DNA of 58,736 bases, taken from JAHDCJ01 sp039028895. Lineage in GTDB: Bacteria > Bacteroidota > Bacteroidia > Chitinophagales > Saprospiraceae. Below, in pieces: positions 35,985-45,090 of this stretch. The notes beneath the pieces were generated by a model. That model ran no database searches and had not been told where the DNA came from. It saw only the letters and a program-made list of their open reading frames with translations. The stretch covers positions 1 through 58,736 of the forward strand of contig JBCCHF010000043.1 in NCBI GenBank assembly GCA_039028895.1. The letters are read 5' to 3'. A program made the translations under genes and the position numbers. Numbering within the stretch: the stretch's first letter is position 1; each line of letters opens with the position of its first letter.

Positions 35985-36821
35985 CTAGAAATCAAAATTA
36001 TCAGGATCGGGTCCTGTGCGGTATCCCTGGTCGAGCGAATCGATTTCAGCCATTTCTTCGCCGGTCAGTTCAAAATCAAAGATTTCCGCATTGGATTCGA
36101 TCCTTTCTTTTTTCGACGACTTCGGAATCGTTACTACTCCTTTTTGGAGATCCCATCGTAAAGTAATCTGTACTGGTGATTTATCGTATTTTTTTCCCAA
36201 TTCCTGCAAAATTGGTATTTCCAAAACTTCGCCTTTCATAATGGGCGACCATGCCTCGTATACAATACCTTTTTCAGTACAAAAATCAAGTAGTGGTTGT
36301 TGAATCAGCTTTGGGTGGAACTCCATTTGATTTACCATCGGAACGATCTCACAATGCGGTAATAATGTTTCTAGGTGATGCTGTAAAAAATTGCTAACCC
36401 CTATTGCTCTGACCCTACCATCCCGATAAAGGTGTTCAAGAGCTTTACAGGTTTCTGTAGACCGGGGATGCCCTTTCGGCCAATGAACCAGGTAAAGATC
36501 GAGATAGTCCATTTTCAGTTTTCGCAGACTTTCGTCAAATGCCTTTAAGGTTGAATCGTACCCTTGTGCATTATTCCAAACCTTGCTGACCACAAAAACA
36601 TCTTTTCTATCGATTCCGCTTTCGCGAATGCCATGACCAACACCTTCCTCATTACGATAAATGGCCGCTGTGTCAATATGCCGATAACCAGCATCAATCG
36701 CCCACTTAATAGCATTAACAACTTCCTGTCCTTCCTTACTTTTAAAAACACCCAATCCGAAATATGGCATTTCCACACCATTATGCAGCTCAAACGTTCC
36801 AGCTATATCTGTTATACTCAT
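35985..36821 (-). CDS. aldo/keto reductase
   Basis: 278 residues from the ATG at 36821, which begins the conserved FELHNGVEMPYFGLGVF. An NADPH-dependent carbonyl reductase with the complete catalytic tetrad D50, Y55, K80 and H113. The cofactor motifs RAIGVSNF and IPKSSKKERIESNAEIFDF are intact. It resembles 2,5-diketo-D-gluconate/methylglyoxal reductases; the true substrate is not known. 52 nt after the hydrolase gene on the same strand. Confidence 0.92.
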   Translation of the reverse strand: MSITDIAGTFELHNGVEMPYFGLGVFKSKEGQEVVNAIKWAIDAGYRHIDTAAIYRNEEGVGHGIRESGIDRKDVFVVSKVWNNAQGYDSTLKAFDESLRKLKMDYLDLYLVHWPKGHPRSTETCKALEHLYRDGRVRAIGVSNFLQHHLETLLPHCEIVPMVNQMEFHPKLIQQPLLDFCTEKGIVYEAWSPIMKGEVLEIPILQELGKKYDKSPVQITLRWDLQKGVVTIPKSSKKERIESNAEIFDFELTGEEMAEIDSLDQGYRTGPDPDNFDF

Positions 36822-36873
36822 AATCCAATTTTTAAAAATATACTTTGCGCCCTTCGCGAAAAACTCAAACTTA

Positions 36874-37734
36874 CTACCCACTCTTTCCTACAAACTCCAA
36901 AATAATCTGCGCCACTTCCTCCGGCTTTTCCTCCTGGATAAAATGTTTAGCATCTATAACGTGAACATCTTCCGGAAGAATATGCATAGCCTCCATCACC
37001 TTTTCCTTTTGCGGCTCCCATTGAAGCATATCATCATGTTTTCCCCAAATTACAGCTACTGGCACTTTCACTTTTCGGATAACGGCATCATTATCCGGTA
37101 ATTTGTTACAGGTCTGTGTAAAAAAATAATAAAGTGAATGTGTTTTCCCTTCAAGAAGTGGTTTCCGATAACCCTCGACTTCCTCTTTCGACAAGATATT
37201 TTTCTTCAGACCTTCTCGGAACAGACTTTTCAGCAACAAACCAGTTGTTACGCCATTTCGGTACATCCACATGCTGATTTTGGCAATAAGACCTGGCTCC
37301 ATACGCATGGGCGGATGAAATCCCTCTTCGTAGATAATCGTATTCAACATGATCAGGCATCTGGCTCTTTCCGGAGCCGATTTTAACATTTCCCAAGTCC
37401 AAAGACCACCGCCATCATGCATGACATGGTGCCAGTTGGCAATGCCGAGGCCATCCATCAGTTCAAGTAATCTTCTGGCGTGGTTAGCAGGGTTGTAAAG
37501 GTCATATCCGTCAGGATTTCCGCTATTTCCATAACCTAACATATCTGGGGCGATGACCCGATAGCCTGCCCTGGTAATAATTGGGATAATCTTCCGGTAT
37601 AACCAGGATGATGCGGGCACTCCATGTAATAATAAAAGGACTTCGCCATCCCCCTGATCAATATACCTGATGACTCCATCAGATGTTGTAAAGGATTGCT
37701 GTTTGTCGCGGAAGTTTTGGTAAGATTCAGACAT
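36874..37734 (-). CDS. alpha/beta hydrolase, haloalkane dehalogenase-like
   Basis: 286 residues. An oxyanion motif LLLHGVPASSWLYR precedes the nucleophile elbow HVMHDGGGLWTW, with aspartate D107 rather than serine as nucleophile, as in haloalkane dehalogenases and epoxide hydrolases. The catalytic histidine is in DAKHFIQEEKPEEVAQ, near the C-terminus, as in these families. No tryptophan or tyrosine pair characteristic of either was assigned, so the substrate is open. Same strand as the aldo/keto reductase. Confidence 0.83.
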   Translation of the reverse strand: MSESYQNFRDKQQSFTTSDGVIRYIDQGDGEVLLLLHGVPASSWLYRKIIPIITRAGYRVIAPDMLGYGNSGNPDGYDLYNPANHARRLLELMDGLGIANWHHVMHDGGGLWTWEMLKSAPERARCLIMLNTIIYEEGFHPPMRMEPGLIAKISMWMYRNGVTTGLLLKSLFREGLKKNILSKEEVEGYRKPLLEGKTHSLYYFFTQTCNKLPDNDAVIRKVKVPVAVIWGKHDDMLQWEPQKEKVMEAMHILPEDVHVIDAKHFIQEEKPEEVAQIILEFVGKSG

Positions 37735-37779
37735 GAGGCTTCATTGTGCCTCGGTAAAATGCAAAGAAATTATCAAATT

Positions 37780-38196
37780 TTATATCTCCTCCTCGACACT
37801 CACTAGTGTTTTAAGAAAAGCTTTTACTTCTTCATTACCTGAAACAGAAAGTTGAATGCCTCCCTGATTCGCCAGCACTTTGATATCATATTGAAAGAAG
37901 GGGCAACATTTTTTCTCTTCGATAATGAACTTGAAAAGTGTTGTATTGATCTTCCCTTCATCAGGAAACTCAAAGTAGAGTCCGGAAGCTGTTTCTTCAA
38001 CTTTTGTGGCTTTCGACACAAAGGTTTTATGGAACATGGCCTTTCTTTTCTCAAACGCTTTTTCATTGAGGCTACAGGAAACCTGGCCAGCAGGTGTCAC
38101 TTTACAGGATCCTTTACAGTTGCAAAGACCTCCCCCGCATGAACCAATTATGGTGACCCCAAAAAGTATGAGGAGGTGAAACCAAAAACTTTTCAT
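37780..38196 (-). CDS. cysteine-rich lipoprotein with CCPFF domain, MerR-linked
   Basis: About 138 residues from the ATG at 38196. Lipobox VTIIGSC, then a cysteine-rich head (CGGGLCNCKGSCKVTPAG) and a domain with EEKKCCPFFQYDIKV, found in small proteins next to metal-responsive MerR genes. It may bind a thiophilic metal at the envelope. Divergent from a MerR gene, with the MerR-type promoter just upstream of its start. Confidence 0.72.
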   Translation of the reverse strand: MKSFWFHLLILFGVTIIGSCGGGLCNCKGSCKVTPAGQVSCSLNEKAFEKRKAMFHKTFVSKATKVEETASGLYFEFPDEGKINTTLFKFIIEEKKCCPFFQYDIKVLANQGGIQLSVSGNEEVKAFLKTLVSVEEEI

Positions 38197-38238
38197 AATC
38201 TTTAAATTTGTTTTAGTACTTAAAGCTTGTTCTAAATT

Positions 38239-38272
38239 CAAAGTTAAGGGTTGGAGTATAGTCCAATGTCAA
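38239..38272 (-). promoter_or_regulatory. MerR-type overlong promoter with dyad
   Basis: On the minus strand TTG (38270-38272), 23 nt, TAACTTTG (38239-38246). In the spacer lies the perfect dyad TTGGA-CTATAC-TCCAA (38251-38266). The spacer is a few nt longer than the usual 19-21, as expected for promoters that MerR proteins activate by untwisting DNA. Confidence 0.65.
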
Positions 38273-38297
38273 GCTTTTTTACCAAAAAATTTTTAAC

Positions 38298-38675
38298 ATG
38301 AAAATAGGAGAGATTGCCAAATTATCAGGATTCAGCAAAGACACCCTTCGCTATTATGAAAAAATAGGGCTCATCAGCACCAACAAAAAACTAAGGACAG
38401 AAAACAACTACAGGGTTTATGATGACCACATTTTAAAGCAGTTAAATCAGATCAAGACACTTAAAGCTTCTGGGTTTACACTGAATGAAATAAAAGACCT
38501 GATGGCGTTAAACGAGGTAGACCTCGTTACCTGCCTCCATGTAACCACTCTGGTCGATGAGAAATTGGTAAAACTAACCCAACAAATTAGCCGACTTACA
38601 CAGATTAAAGAAAATTTGATAAAACTAAAAACGACTTGTACCGGCAAATGTCTTGAAACGCTCCAGGAAATCTGA
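38298..38675 (+). CDS. MerR family metal-sensing regulator
   Basis: 125 residues. N-terminal MerR DNA-binding domain (KIGEIAKLSGFSKDTLRYYEK), a dimer helix, and a metal-binding end with C79, C114 and C118 (TTCTGKCLETL). C79 and C114 match ligand positions of ZntR, so a thiophilic metal (zinc, lead, cadmium or mercury) is the likely signal; which one cannot be told. It is divergent from the CCPFF lipoprotein gene, with a shared 101-nt control region. Confidence 0.9.
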   Translation: MKIGEIAKLSGFSKDTLRYYEKIGLISTNKKLRTENNYRVYDDHILKQLNQIKTLKASGFTLNEIKDLMALNEVDLVTCLHVTTLVDEKLVKLTQQISRLTQIKENLIKLKTTCTGKCLETLQEI

Positions 38676-38855
38676 TATCTGCCCTCAATTCATTTCATCA
38701 TGCCTTAATATTGAAAGGCCTATACTATCAGTCGCCTTTCTAGCGTTAAATACTTCACAATAACCCTTGACTCCCTTAATACCTCTCTCGAAAAAAAGCC
38801 CATAGCGAAAACCCAAAACCTGTACTGGAACTATTTAATCACAATAAATTCCGCT

Positions 38856-39713
38856 ATGAAAGCTATTTTCGTTTGTTCACAGGTAGCCCTGTTTACCCTG
38901 GCTCCTGCCGTATTGGCTAATGAGAACGAATCTGCGAGACGCACCTATCATCCTAACAAAATTGACACGGTAATCAATGAAGCCAAAACCTATTATGGTG
39001 TTACGTATAAATGGGGAGGTAATGATTATCGTGGGGTAGACTGCTCCGGCCTCGTCCACAATGCCTTTGATGCTGCAGGCATTGACATTCCAAGAAATTC
39101 ACGCCTCCAAGCCCGTTTCCACGAAGGCGAATTTGTTGCAAAATGTGATCTGCAAAGGGGCGATATCATCTTTTTTGATGGCAACAAAGATGGCAATATC
39201 GACCATGTAGGCCTCGTTGTCAGTGGGAAGGGTGATCAAGCCCGCTTCATTCACTCGTCAAGTAATAACGGCGGGGTGGCCTATAACTACCTTTATGAAA
39301 GTCATTGGTCTAAGGTCTATAAGAAGGGAACGGGCAAACGCATGTTCTGGCTCTCCGAATCCGGCAATTCTGCCAACAAAGAGGATCATATCATTTGCAA
39401 CGACGACAAATGCCATATCCGTCAAAAAGCAGTTGGTCGGTTTCCTTATACTTCTGAACGCGCGCTTACCATTGATGATGTCGAAGATCTTACGCTTTGG
39501 GAAATCAAGATCATGAAAAACGAGATCTATGCCAGACATGGTTACATCTTCCATCAAAACAGGAGAATCATCAGTTATTTTGAAGGTAAAGATTGGTATC
39601 GCAACACACCCAAGATCACCAAAGAGGCTGGTCAGGTCTATAGTCGCTACTTTAACAAGTATGAGAAATTCAATACCCGGTTATTGGTTTTGATCGAAGA
39701 TCGGTGGCATTGA
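38856..39713 (+). CDS. secreted NlpC/P60 endopeptidase with YARHG domain
   Basis: 285 residues, signal peptide ending about ALA (residues 1-22). An NlpC/P60 peptidase domain with C63 in GVDCSGLVHNA, H117 in IDHVGLVV and H133 in FIHSSS follows, so it should cleave peptidoglycan stems. Residues about 215-285 form a YARHG domain (KNEIYARHGYIFHQN, FEGKDWYRN), often found on extracellular proteins. The combination suggests a secreted cell-wall hydrolase, perhaps a toxin or remodelling enzyme. No immunity gene is recognised. Confidence 0.88.
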   Translation: MKAIFVCSQVALFTLAPAVLANENESARRTYHPNKIDTVINEAKTYYGVTYKWGGNDYRGVDCSGLVHNAFDAAGIDIPRNSRLQARFHEGEFVAKCDLQRGDIIFFDGNKDGNIDHVGLVVSGKGDQARFIHSSSNNGGVAYNYLYESHWSKVYKKGTGKRMFWLSESGNSANKEDHIICNDDKCHIRQKAVGRFPYTSERALTIDDVEDLTLWEIKIMKNEIYARHGYIFHQNRRIISYFEGKDWYRNTPKITKEAGQVYSRYFNKYEKFNTRLLVLIEDRWH

Positions 39714-39831
39714 GTTATTTGAGCTACATAATCCGCTTGACCTGAAGTTTGTGTAGGTCTGTCTAAGAAATCCGCTGCAAGACTATGTCGTGAATTGCTT
39801 TTTTGACCCAATGAAGAGCTTAAAGGGGGTG

Positions 39832-40356
39832 CTATGCCCCCATTTGCTTAAAGCAGATCGTGAAACTGCTGAAGGCCATATCTTTTCTTTCTATGGTGGT
39901 CCTGTCAAAGTTATGAGCATTGATAAAATTGATGCTTCCATCTTCATTTTCTGAAAACTTACCTTTGATGCGAAAGCATACTTTTTCGATGTAAATCGAG
40001 CGGAAATCCGAGAAACTAAACTCAGACAGCATATTGTCAGGGTAGAAATTGATCCAATACTGACCAAATTGCTTAATACAATCGGTAAAGTAAAGCGCTT
40101 TCTGGGTATAAGTAACTGTAAACTCCTTGACATTACCCGGATTATTATCAGCCGGCTCAACAAATATGCGCCTTATCCTTTTGTCAATGGGATGCGCAAT
40201 TACCTTTTTTCTTGCATCTCCATCATTTTTTTTACCCAGCAGTTCCAAAATAAACTCTGGCCTGGGCAAGATATTGGTGTATTTATTAAACAAATGCATC
40301 ATCACGTGAAAATGATCGAGGTTTTGAATGAGGTGTTGTTCCTGGATATAACTCAT
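39832..40356 (-). CDS. hypothetical protein
   Basis: 174 residues, no signal peptide. A helical opening (HLIQNLDHFHVMMHLFNKY) is followed by a mixed alpha/beta part with KVIAHPIDKRIRRIFVEP and FTVTYTQKALYFTDCIKQFG. Family not recognised. It starts 95 nt from the divergent BioD/DRTGG gene. Confidence 0.62.
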   Translation of the reverse strand: MSYIQEQHLIQNLDHFHVMMHLFNKYTNILPRPEFILELLGKKNDGDARKKVIAHPIDKRIRRIFVEPADNNPGNVKEFTVTYTQKALYFTDCIKQFGQYWINFYPDNMLSEFSFSDFRSIYIEKVCFRIKGKFSENEDGSINFINAHNFDRTTIERKDMAFSSFTICFKQMGA

Positions 40357-40451
40357 AATAGTTACTATTTTGGACTTAATTTAAACTAATTACGGCGTAC
40401 AAACAATATCCAAAGATTTGGTAATTTTTAAAAAAAATCGAACTTTAAGCC

Positions 40452-41579
40452 ATGCAACCACTATTTGTCGCCGCTACCGGACAACATGTCGGTAAAACCA
40501 CATCCACCCTCGGCCTAATCGCCAATCTCAGAGACAAAGGCATGAACGTAGGTTATTGCAAACCTGTAGGTCAACAACACATTTCCATAAATGGAGAAAT
40601 CGTGGATAAAGACGTTGAACTCTTTGCTCAATTGCTCAACTTCAGAGTTTCTGCTCCTATACACAGTCCTGTGGTAATGGCCAAAGGGATTACCCGTCAA
40701 TATATCGAACATCCTGAAAAATTCAACCTGAGAAAAAACATCATTCAAAGTGCCAATATCCTGAAAGCCAGTCATGACATTGTCGTTTATGAAGGTACCG
40801 GCCACCCGGGAGTGGGTTCTGTTGCTGATGTCTCCAATGCTGATGTCGCTCAATTGTTAAAAGCCGGTGTGATCATGGTGGTTGAAGGCGGTATTGGCAA
40901 TACCATCGACCGTCTGACCCTGAGCATTGGTCAGTTTAACCACTACAAGATTCCGATTATCGGCGTAATTGTCAATAAAGTCATTCGAAAGAAAATGGAA
41001 GAGATCGAATACTATGTTGGCAAAAAACTAGACCAGATGGGCCTCGACCTGCTCGGGGTAGTTCCTTTCGATAAAACCATGCAGTATCCCCTCATGGAAA
41101 CTGTGCGGTCCGCAATAAAAGGAAGAGTGTTATTTAATGAACCCAAGCTAGCCAACAAAGTAGAAGATATCGTCGCTGGTTCTCTCGTAGATTTTGACGA
41201 GTTTTCTGTTTTCAATAATATTCTGCTCGTCGTGAGCCTGAAAAGACTCGACGAGGCCATTGAACGCATCCAGTTTATTTCAAAGATCAAAAAATTGAAC
41301 AAATCTCCCCTTTCGGGAATTATCATTACAGGCGATGGCCGTCACGAACACGTCTATAACACCACAGAGGTAGGTAGAGACTACATTCGCGATCATCAGA
41401 TCCCGGTGATCACAACAGAACTGGACACCTATGGCTCAGTATTGAAAATCAGTCGTATAGAAGTGAAGATCAATACGCGGACACCATGGAAAACTGCAAG
41501 AGCCATCGAACTAATGCGCGAACATGTAAATATGGACCTGATCCTCGATAAACTGGACTCAGGCAACGGTGCATCATAA
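40452..41579 (+). CDS. BioD-like AAA family ATPase with DRTGG domain
   Basis: 375 residues. N-terminal dethiobiotin-synthetase-like P-loop domain (Walker A ATGQHVGKTT at 8-17, YEGTGHPGVGSVADV downstream) and a C-terminal DRTGG domain (about 205-375). This is the architecture of the regulatory N-terminal part of large phosphotransacetylases, but the Pta catalytic domain is absent. It may act in trans or have another role. BioD itself is shorter and lacks DRTGG. Followed after 34 nt by the VPS10-like gene. Confidence 0.83.
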   Translation: MQPLFVAATGQHVGKTTSTLGLIANLRDKGMNVGYCKPVGQQHISINGEIVDKDVELFAQLLNFRVSAPIHSPVVMAKGITRQYIEHPEKFNLRKNIIQSANILKASHDIVVYEGTGHPGVGSVADVSNADVAQLLKAGVIMVVEGGIGNTIDRLTLSIGQFNHYKIPIIGVIVNKVIRKKMEEIEYYVGKKLDQMGLDLLGVVPFDKTMQYPLMETVRSAIKGRVLFNEPKLANKVEDIVAGSLVDFDEFSVFNNILLVVSLKRLDEAIERIQFISKIKKLNKSPLSGIIITGDGRHEHVYNTTEVGRDYIRDHQIPVITTELDTYGSVLKISRIEVKINTRTPWKTARAIELMREHVNMDLILDKLDSGNGAS

Positions 41580-41613
41580 GCATTCATTTCCTATATCCTA
41601 AAAATCCAACATT

Positions 41614-44600
41614 ATGAGAAACATCCTCTCTACAATCGTCCTTTTATTGGCTATTGTTATTAGCTCTATTGCACAGGACGAAAAACATCCTTTATTTAAC
41701 GATGGTAATTTCAGCGGTATTAAACTCCGTAGTATCGGGCCTGCCTTTATGTCCGGTCGTATAGCTGATATCGCTATTCATCCCAATGACGATAACCTCT
41801 GGTATGTAGCAGTAGGTTCAGGTGGGGTATGGAAAACAAAAAACGCTGGAGTCACCTGGAAACCGATTTTCGATAGCCAGCCTTCTTATTCAATTGGCTG
41901 CGTAACTATCGACCCAAATAATCCGAGTATCGTTTGGGTTGGAACTGGCGAAAACGTTGGTGGACGCCACGTTGGTTACGGTGATGGTATTTACCGGAGT
42001 AAAGATGGCGGCGGCACCTGGATCAACCTCGGCCTGAAAAACTCTGAACATATTTCAAAAATCATCGTCCATCCGGAAAACTCTGATGTCGTATGGGTAG
42101 CTGCCCAGGGACCATTATGGAATAAAGGCGGTGACAGAGGTTTGTACAAAACTACCGATGGTGGTAAAACCTGGGAAAAAACGCTCGGTGATGACGAGTG
42201 GGTTGGTGTAACTGACATGGCTATCGACCCGCGAAACCCTGATCACCTCTATGCCGCAACCTGGCAAAGGCACAGAACAGTAGCAGCTTATATGGGTGGT
42301 GGGCCCGGCACAGGATTACACCGCAGCACCGATGGTGGCGAAACCTGGGAAAAACTGTCAAGCGGATTACCAAAATCAGATATGGGAAAAATCGGCCTGG
42401 CCATCTCACCCATGCAACCTGATGTACTTTACGCTGCAATTGAACTCGACCGCCGCAGTGGTGGTGTTTACCGCTCAACAGACCGTGGGTCGACATGGGA
42501 AAAACGCTCCAATGCTGTAGCAGGCGCCACCGGACCACATTACTACCAGGAACTTTACGCTTCTCCGCATGCCTTCGACAGGCTTTACCTTGTCGATGTA
42601 AGAATGCAAGTCTCTGATGATGGTGGTAAGACATTCCGACGCATGAAGGAAGAGAGCAAACACTCTGATAACCACGCGCTCGCTTTCAGAGCAGACGATC
42701 CTGATTATCTCCTTGTCGGAACGGATGGTGGCATGTACGAAAGTTTTGACCTTGCAGAAAACTGGCGTTACTTCGGCAACTTGCCTTTAACCCAGTTTTA
42801 CAAAGTCGCTGTTGATGACGCCGAACCATTCTACAATATTTATGGAGGCACACAGGACAACAGTACGCCTAGAGGCCCTGTAAGAACTGATAATATTACC
42901 GGCATTCAGAATTCAGACTGGCGCATCATCCTTAACTGGGATGGGCACCAACCAGCTACCGAACCCGGTAACCCTAATATCGTCTACGCCCAAAGACAAC
43001 AAGGCCGTTTGTCAAGAGTGGATATCGCCACTGGAGAAGTAACGGACATACAGCCACAACCAGGCACAGATGAAGGCTATGAAAGATATAACTGGGATGC
43101 TCCAATCTTCATCAGTCCCCATTCTCCCACCAGGGTCTATTTTGCTTCGTATAGATTATGGCGATCCGATAATAGAGGTGACAAGTGGACCGCTATTTCA
43201 CCAGATCTGACACGCAACCAGGAAAGGATGGAACTTCCAATAATGGGCAAAAGCCAAAGTTGGGATGCACCCTGGGATTACCTGGCTATGTCTAACTATA
43301 ACACCATTACCTCAATTGCTGAATCACCAAAACAAGAAGGATTGATTTACATCGGAACAGATGACGGTCTGCTCCAGATCACGGAAGATGGTGGCCAAAA
43401 CTGGAATAAGACTGAGGTTGGCGCCCTCCCAAGTGTACCTGAAACTGCATATGTCAATGATATCAAAGCAGATCTTTTTGATGCCAATACCGTTTACATG
43501 GCGCTTGACAACCACAAATACGGTGACTTCAAGCCCTATTTACTCAAAAGCACCAACAGGGGTAAATCCTGGACATCAATTGCCAGCAATCTACCAGAAA
43601 AGCACCTGGTTTGGCGAATTGTACAAGATCATGTAACGGCCAACCTGATGTTTGCAGCCACTGAATTTGGTGTATTTTTCACGGTTAATGGAGGTAATGA
43701 ATGGGTTCAATTTAAGGGTGGAGTGCCTACCATCTCATTCCGTGATCTGGCTATCCAGCGCAGAGAGAATGACCTCGTTTGTGCGTCATTTGGTCGTAGT
43801 TACTACCTGCTGGATGATTATTCATTCCTGAGAGAAGTCTCTGAGCAACAAATGCAGCAGGAAGCAACCTTGTTTAACACAAGAAAAGCATGGTGGTATT
43901 TCCCCCGACCAAACTTGAGTTTTGGTCCAGGAAAAGGCTCTCAGGGAGCCTCACATTATGTGGCCCCTAACCCGCCGTTTGGTGCTGTATTTACCTATCA
44001 CCTTAAAGACAGCCTTCTAAGCAAAAAAGAGATGCGCCAGAAAAAAGAAAAAGCGCTCAAAGAACAAAATGCAAATATTCCGTTCCCGGGATGGGAAGCA
44101 ATAGAAAGCGAGTTTATCGATGATGGCCCAAAAATCTGGCTCCTTGTAACCAACAGTGATGGTGATCCGGTCAGAAGGGTTAAAGGATCGGTTGGAAAAG
44201 GTATCCACCGTATTGCTTGGGACCTGAGATATCCATCCCCAAATGCTATTAACCCGAATTCGTCAGGCTCCGGATCTTTTGAACCTGCTGGCCTAATGGC
44301 TGCTCCGGGCACTTACTCGGTCGCTTTGTATAAAGAAGTTGATGGTGAGGTTACCCGATTAACGGAGCCACGATCTTTCGAAGTCGTTCCGTTACATCAG
44401 CCTTCCATAAAAGGTGCCGACATGGAAGCAGTCAACGAATTCTGGCGGACTTATGAAAAAGTCACCAGGTCAGTTTCTGCCACCAACAGGGCACTACAAA
44501 ATGCGATCAATAAATCCAAAGCTATGCATATTGCCCTGAAGAGATCATCCTCTGCGGTAGGAGAACTGGATACTAGGTTAAATGCTCTGCATCGTGACCT

Positions 44601-44865
44601 GCAGCAACTCGATGCCCGTATGAATGGCAGTATCGCCAAACGTGGACCAGGAGAACGCTCAGCACCAAATGTTTCCAGCAGAATGTTCTCTGTTTTCCTT
44701 GGCGTAGGCCAATCTTCACATGGACCTACAGCTACCAATAAACAGGATCTGGACATTATCAATAGTGAAATGGCCGATATTTCAAAAACACTTGAAGCAA
44801 AACAGAAAGAAATGACCTCATTAGCCAATGAAATGGTTAGAGCAGGTGCCCCTTGGATTGAATAA
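41614..44865 (+). CDS. VPS10/sortilin-like beta-propeller protein
   Basis: 1083 residues with a signal peptide (LLLAIVISSIAQ). Repeated propeller blades carry the BNR/Asp-box motif, e.g. SKDGGGTW, TTDGGKTWEK, STDGGETWEK and STDRGSTWEK, as in sialidase and sortilin propellers. A C-terminal region with KIWLLVTNSDGDPVRRVKG (about 840-960) and a final helical part (TRLNALHRDLQQLDARM) follow. The family is often annotated as glycosyl hydrolase, but no catalytic site is proven. Probably periplasmic or outer-surface. Confidence 0.88.
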   Translation: MRNILSTIVLLLAIVISSIAQDEKHPLFNDGNFSGIKLRSIGPAFMSGRIADIAIHPNDDNLWYVAVGSGGVWKTKNAGVTWKPIFDSQPSYSIGCVTIDPNNPSIVWVGTGENVGGRHVGYGDGIYRSKDGGGTWINLGLKNSEHISKIIVHPENSDVVWVAAQGPLWNKGGDRGLYKTTDGGKTWEKTLGDDEWVGVTDMAIDPRNPDHLYAATWQRHRTVAAYMGGGPGTGLHRSTDGGETWEKLSSGLPKSDMGKIGLAISPMQPDVLYAAIELDRRSGGVYRSTDRGSTWEKRSNAVAGATGPHYYQELYASPHAFDRLYLVDVRMQVSDDGGKTFRRMKEESKHSDNHALAFRADDPDYLLVGTDGGMYESFDLAENWRYFGNLPLTQFYKVAVDDAEPFYNIYGGTQDNSTPRGPVRTDNITGIQNSDWRIILNWDGHQPATEPGNPNIVYAQRQQGRLSRVDIATGEVTDIQPQPGTDEGYERYNWDAPIFISPHSPTRVYFASYRLWRSDNRGDKWTAISPDLTRNQERMELPIMGKSQSWDAPWDYLAMSNYNTITSIAESPKQEGLIYIGTDDGLLQITEDGGQNWNKTEVGALPSVPETAYVNDIKADLFDANTVYMALDNHKYGDFKPYLLKSTNRGKSWTSIASNLPEKHLVWRIVQDHVTANLMFAATEFGVFFTVNGGNEWVQFKGGVPTISFRDLAIQRRENDLVCASFGRSYYLLDDYSFLREVSEQQMQQEATLFNTRKAWWYFPRPNLSFGPGKGSQGASHYVAPNPPFGAVFTYHLKDSLLSKKEMRQKKEKALKEQNANIPFPGWEAIESEFIDDGPKIWLLVTNSDGDPVRRVKGSVGKGIHRIAWDLRYPSPNAINPNSSGSGSFEPAGLMAAPGTYSVALYKEVDGEVTRLTEPRSFEVVPLHQPSIKGADMEAVNEFWRTYEKVTRSVSATNRALQNAINKSKAMHIALKRSSSAVGELDTRLNALHRDLQQLDARMNGSIAKRGPGERSAPNVSSRMFSVFLGVGQSSHGPTATNKQDLDIINSEMADISKTLEAKQKEMTSLANEMVRAGAPWIE

Positions 44866-44880
44866 TAAATTTGCACTGCA

Positions 44881-44916
44881 AAAAAAGCCGGGTCCATTTT
44901 TAGATCCGGCTTTTTT
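44881..44916 (+). terminator. Rho-independent terminator
   Basis: Stem of 14 bp with one G-T pair: AAAAAAGCCGGGTC / GATCCGGCTTTTTT, loop of 8 nt, 13 nt after the VPS10-like gene. Ends in a T-run and is a strong terminator. Confidence 0.85.
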
Positions 44917-45090
44917 GATAGATGACATAGCAATTGAATTTATCGGCTGCAATACTTCTAAAAACGCGAGTTATACCATCAAAAAATCCAATTCTATTAA
45001 TTGAACTGATTTTACAAATAATTGAGCCCGAAATTCAAGCATCGAACTGCAAAATTTATGATATTTATCTTTTTAGGACATAATCCCAAA

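Noticed and set aside
41614..44865. Sialidase
   Set aside because: BNR/Asp-box motifs are shared by many propellers; no sialidase arginine triad was identified, so the VPS10-like call is kept.
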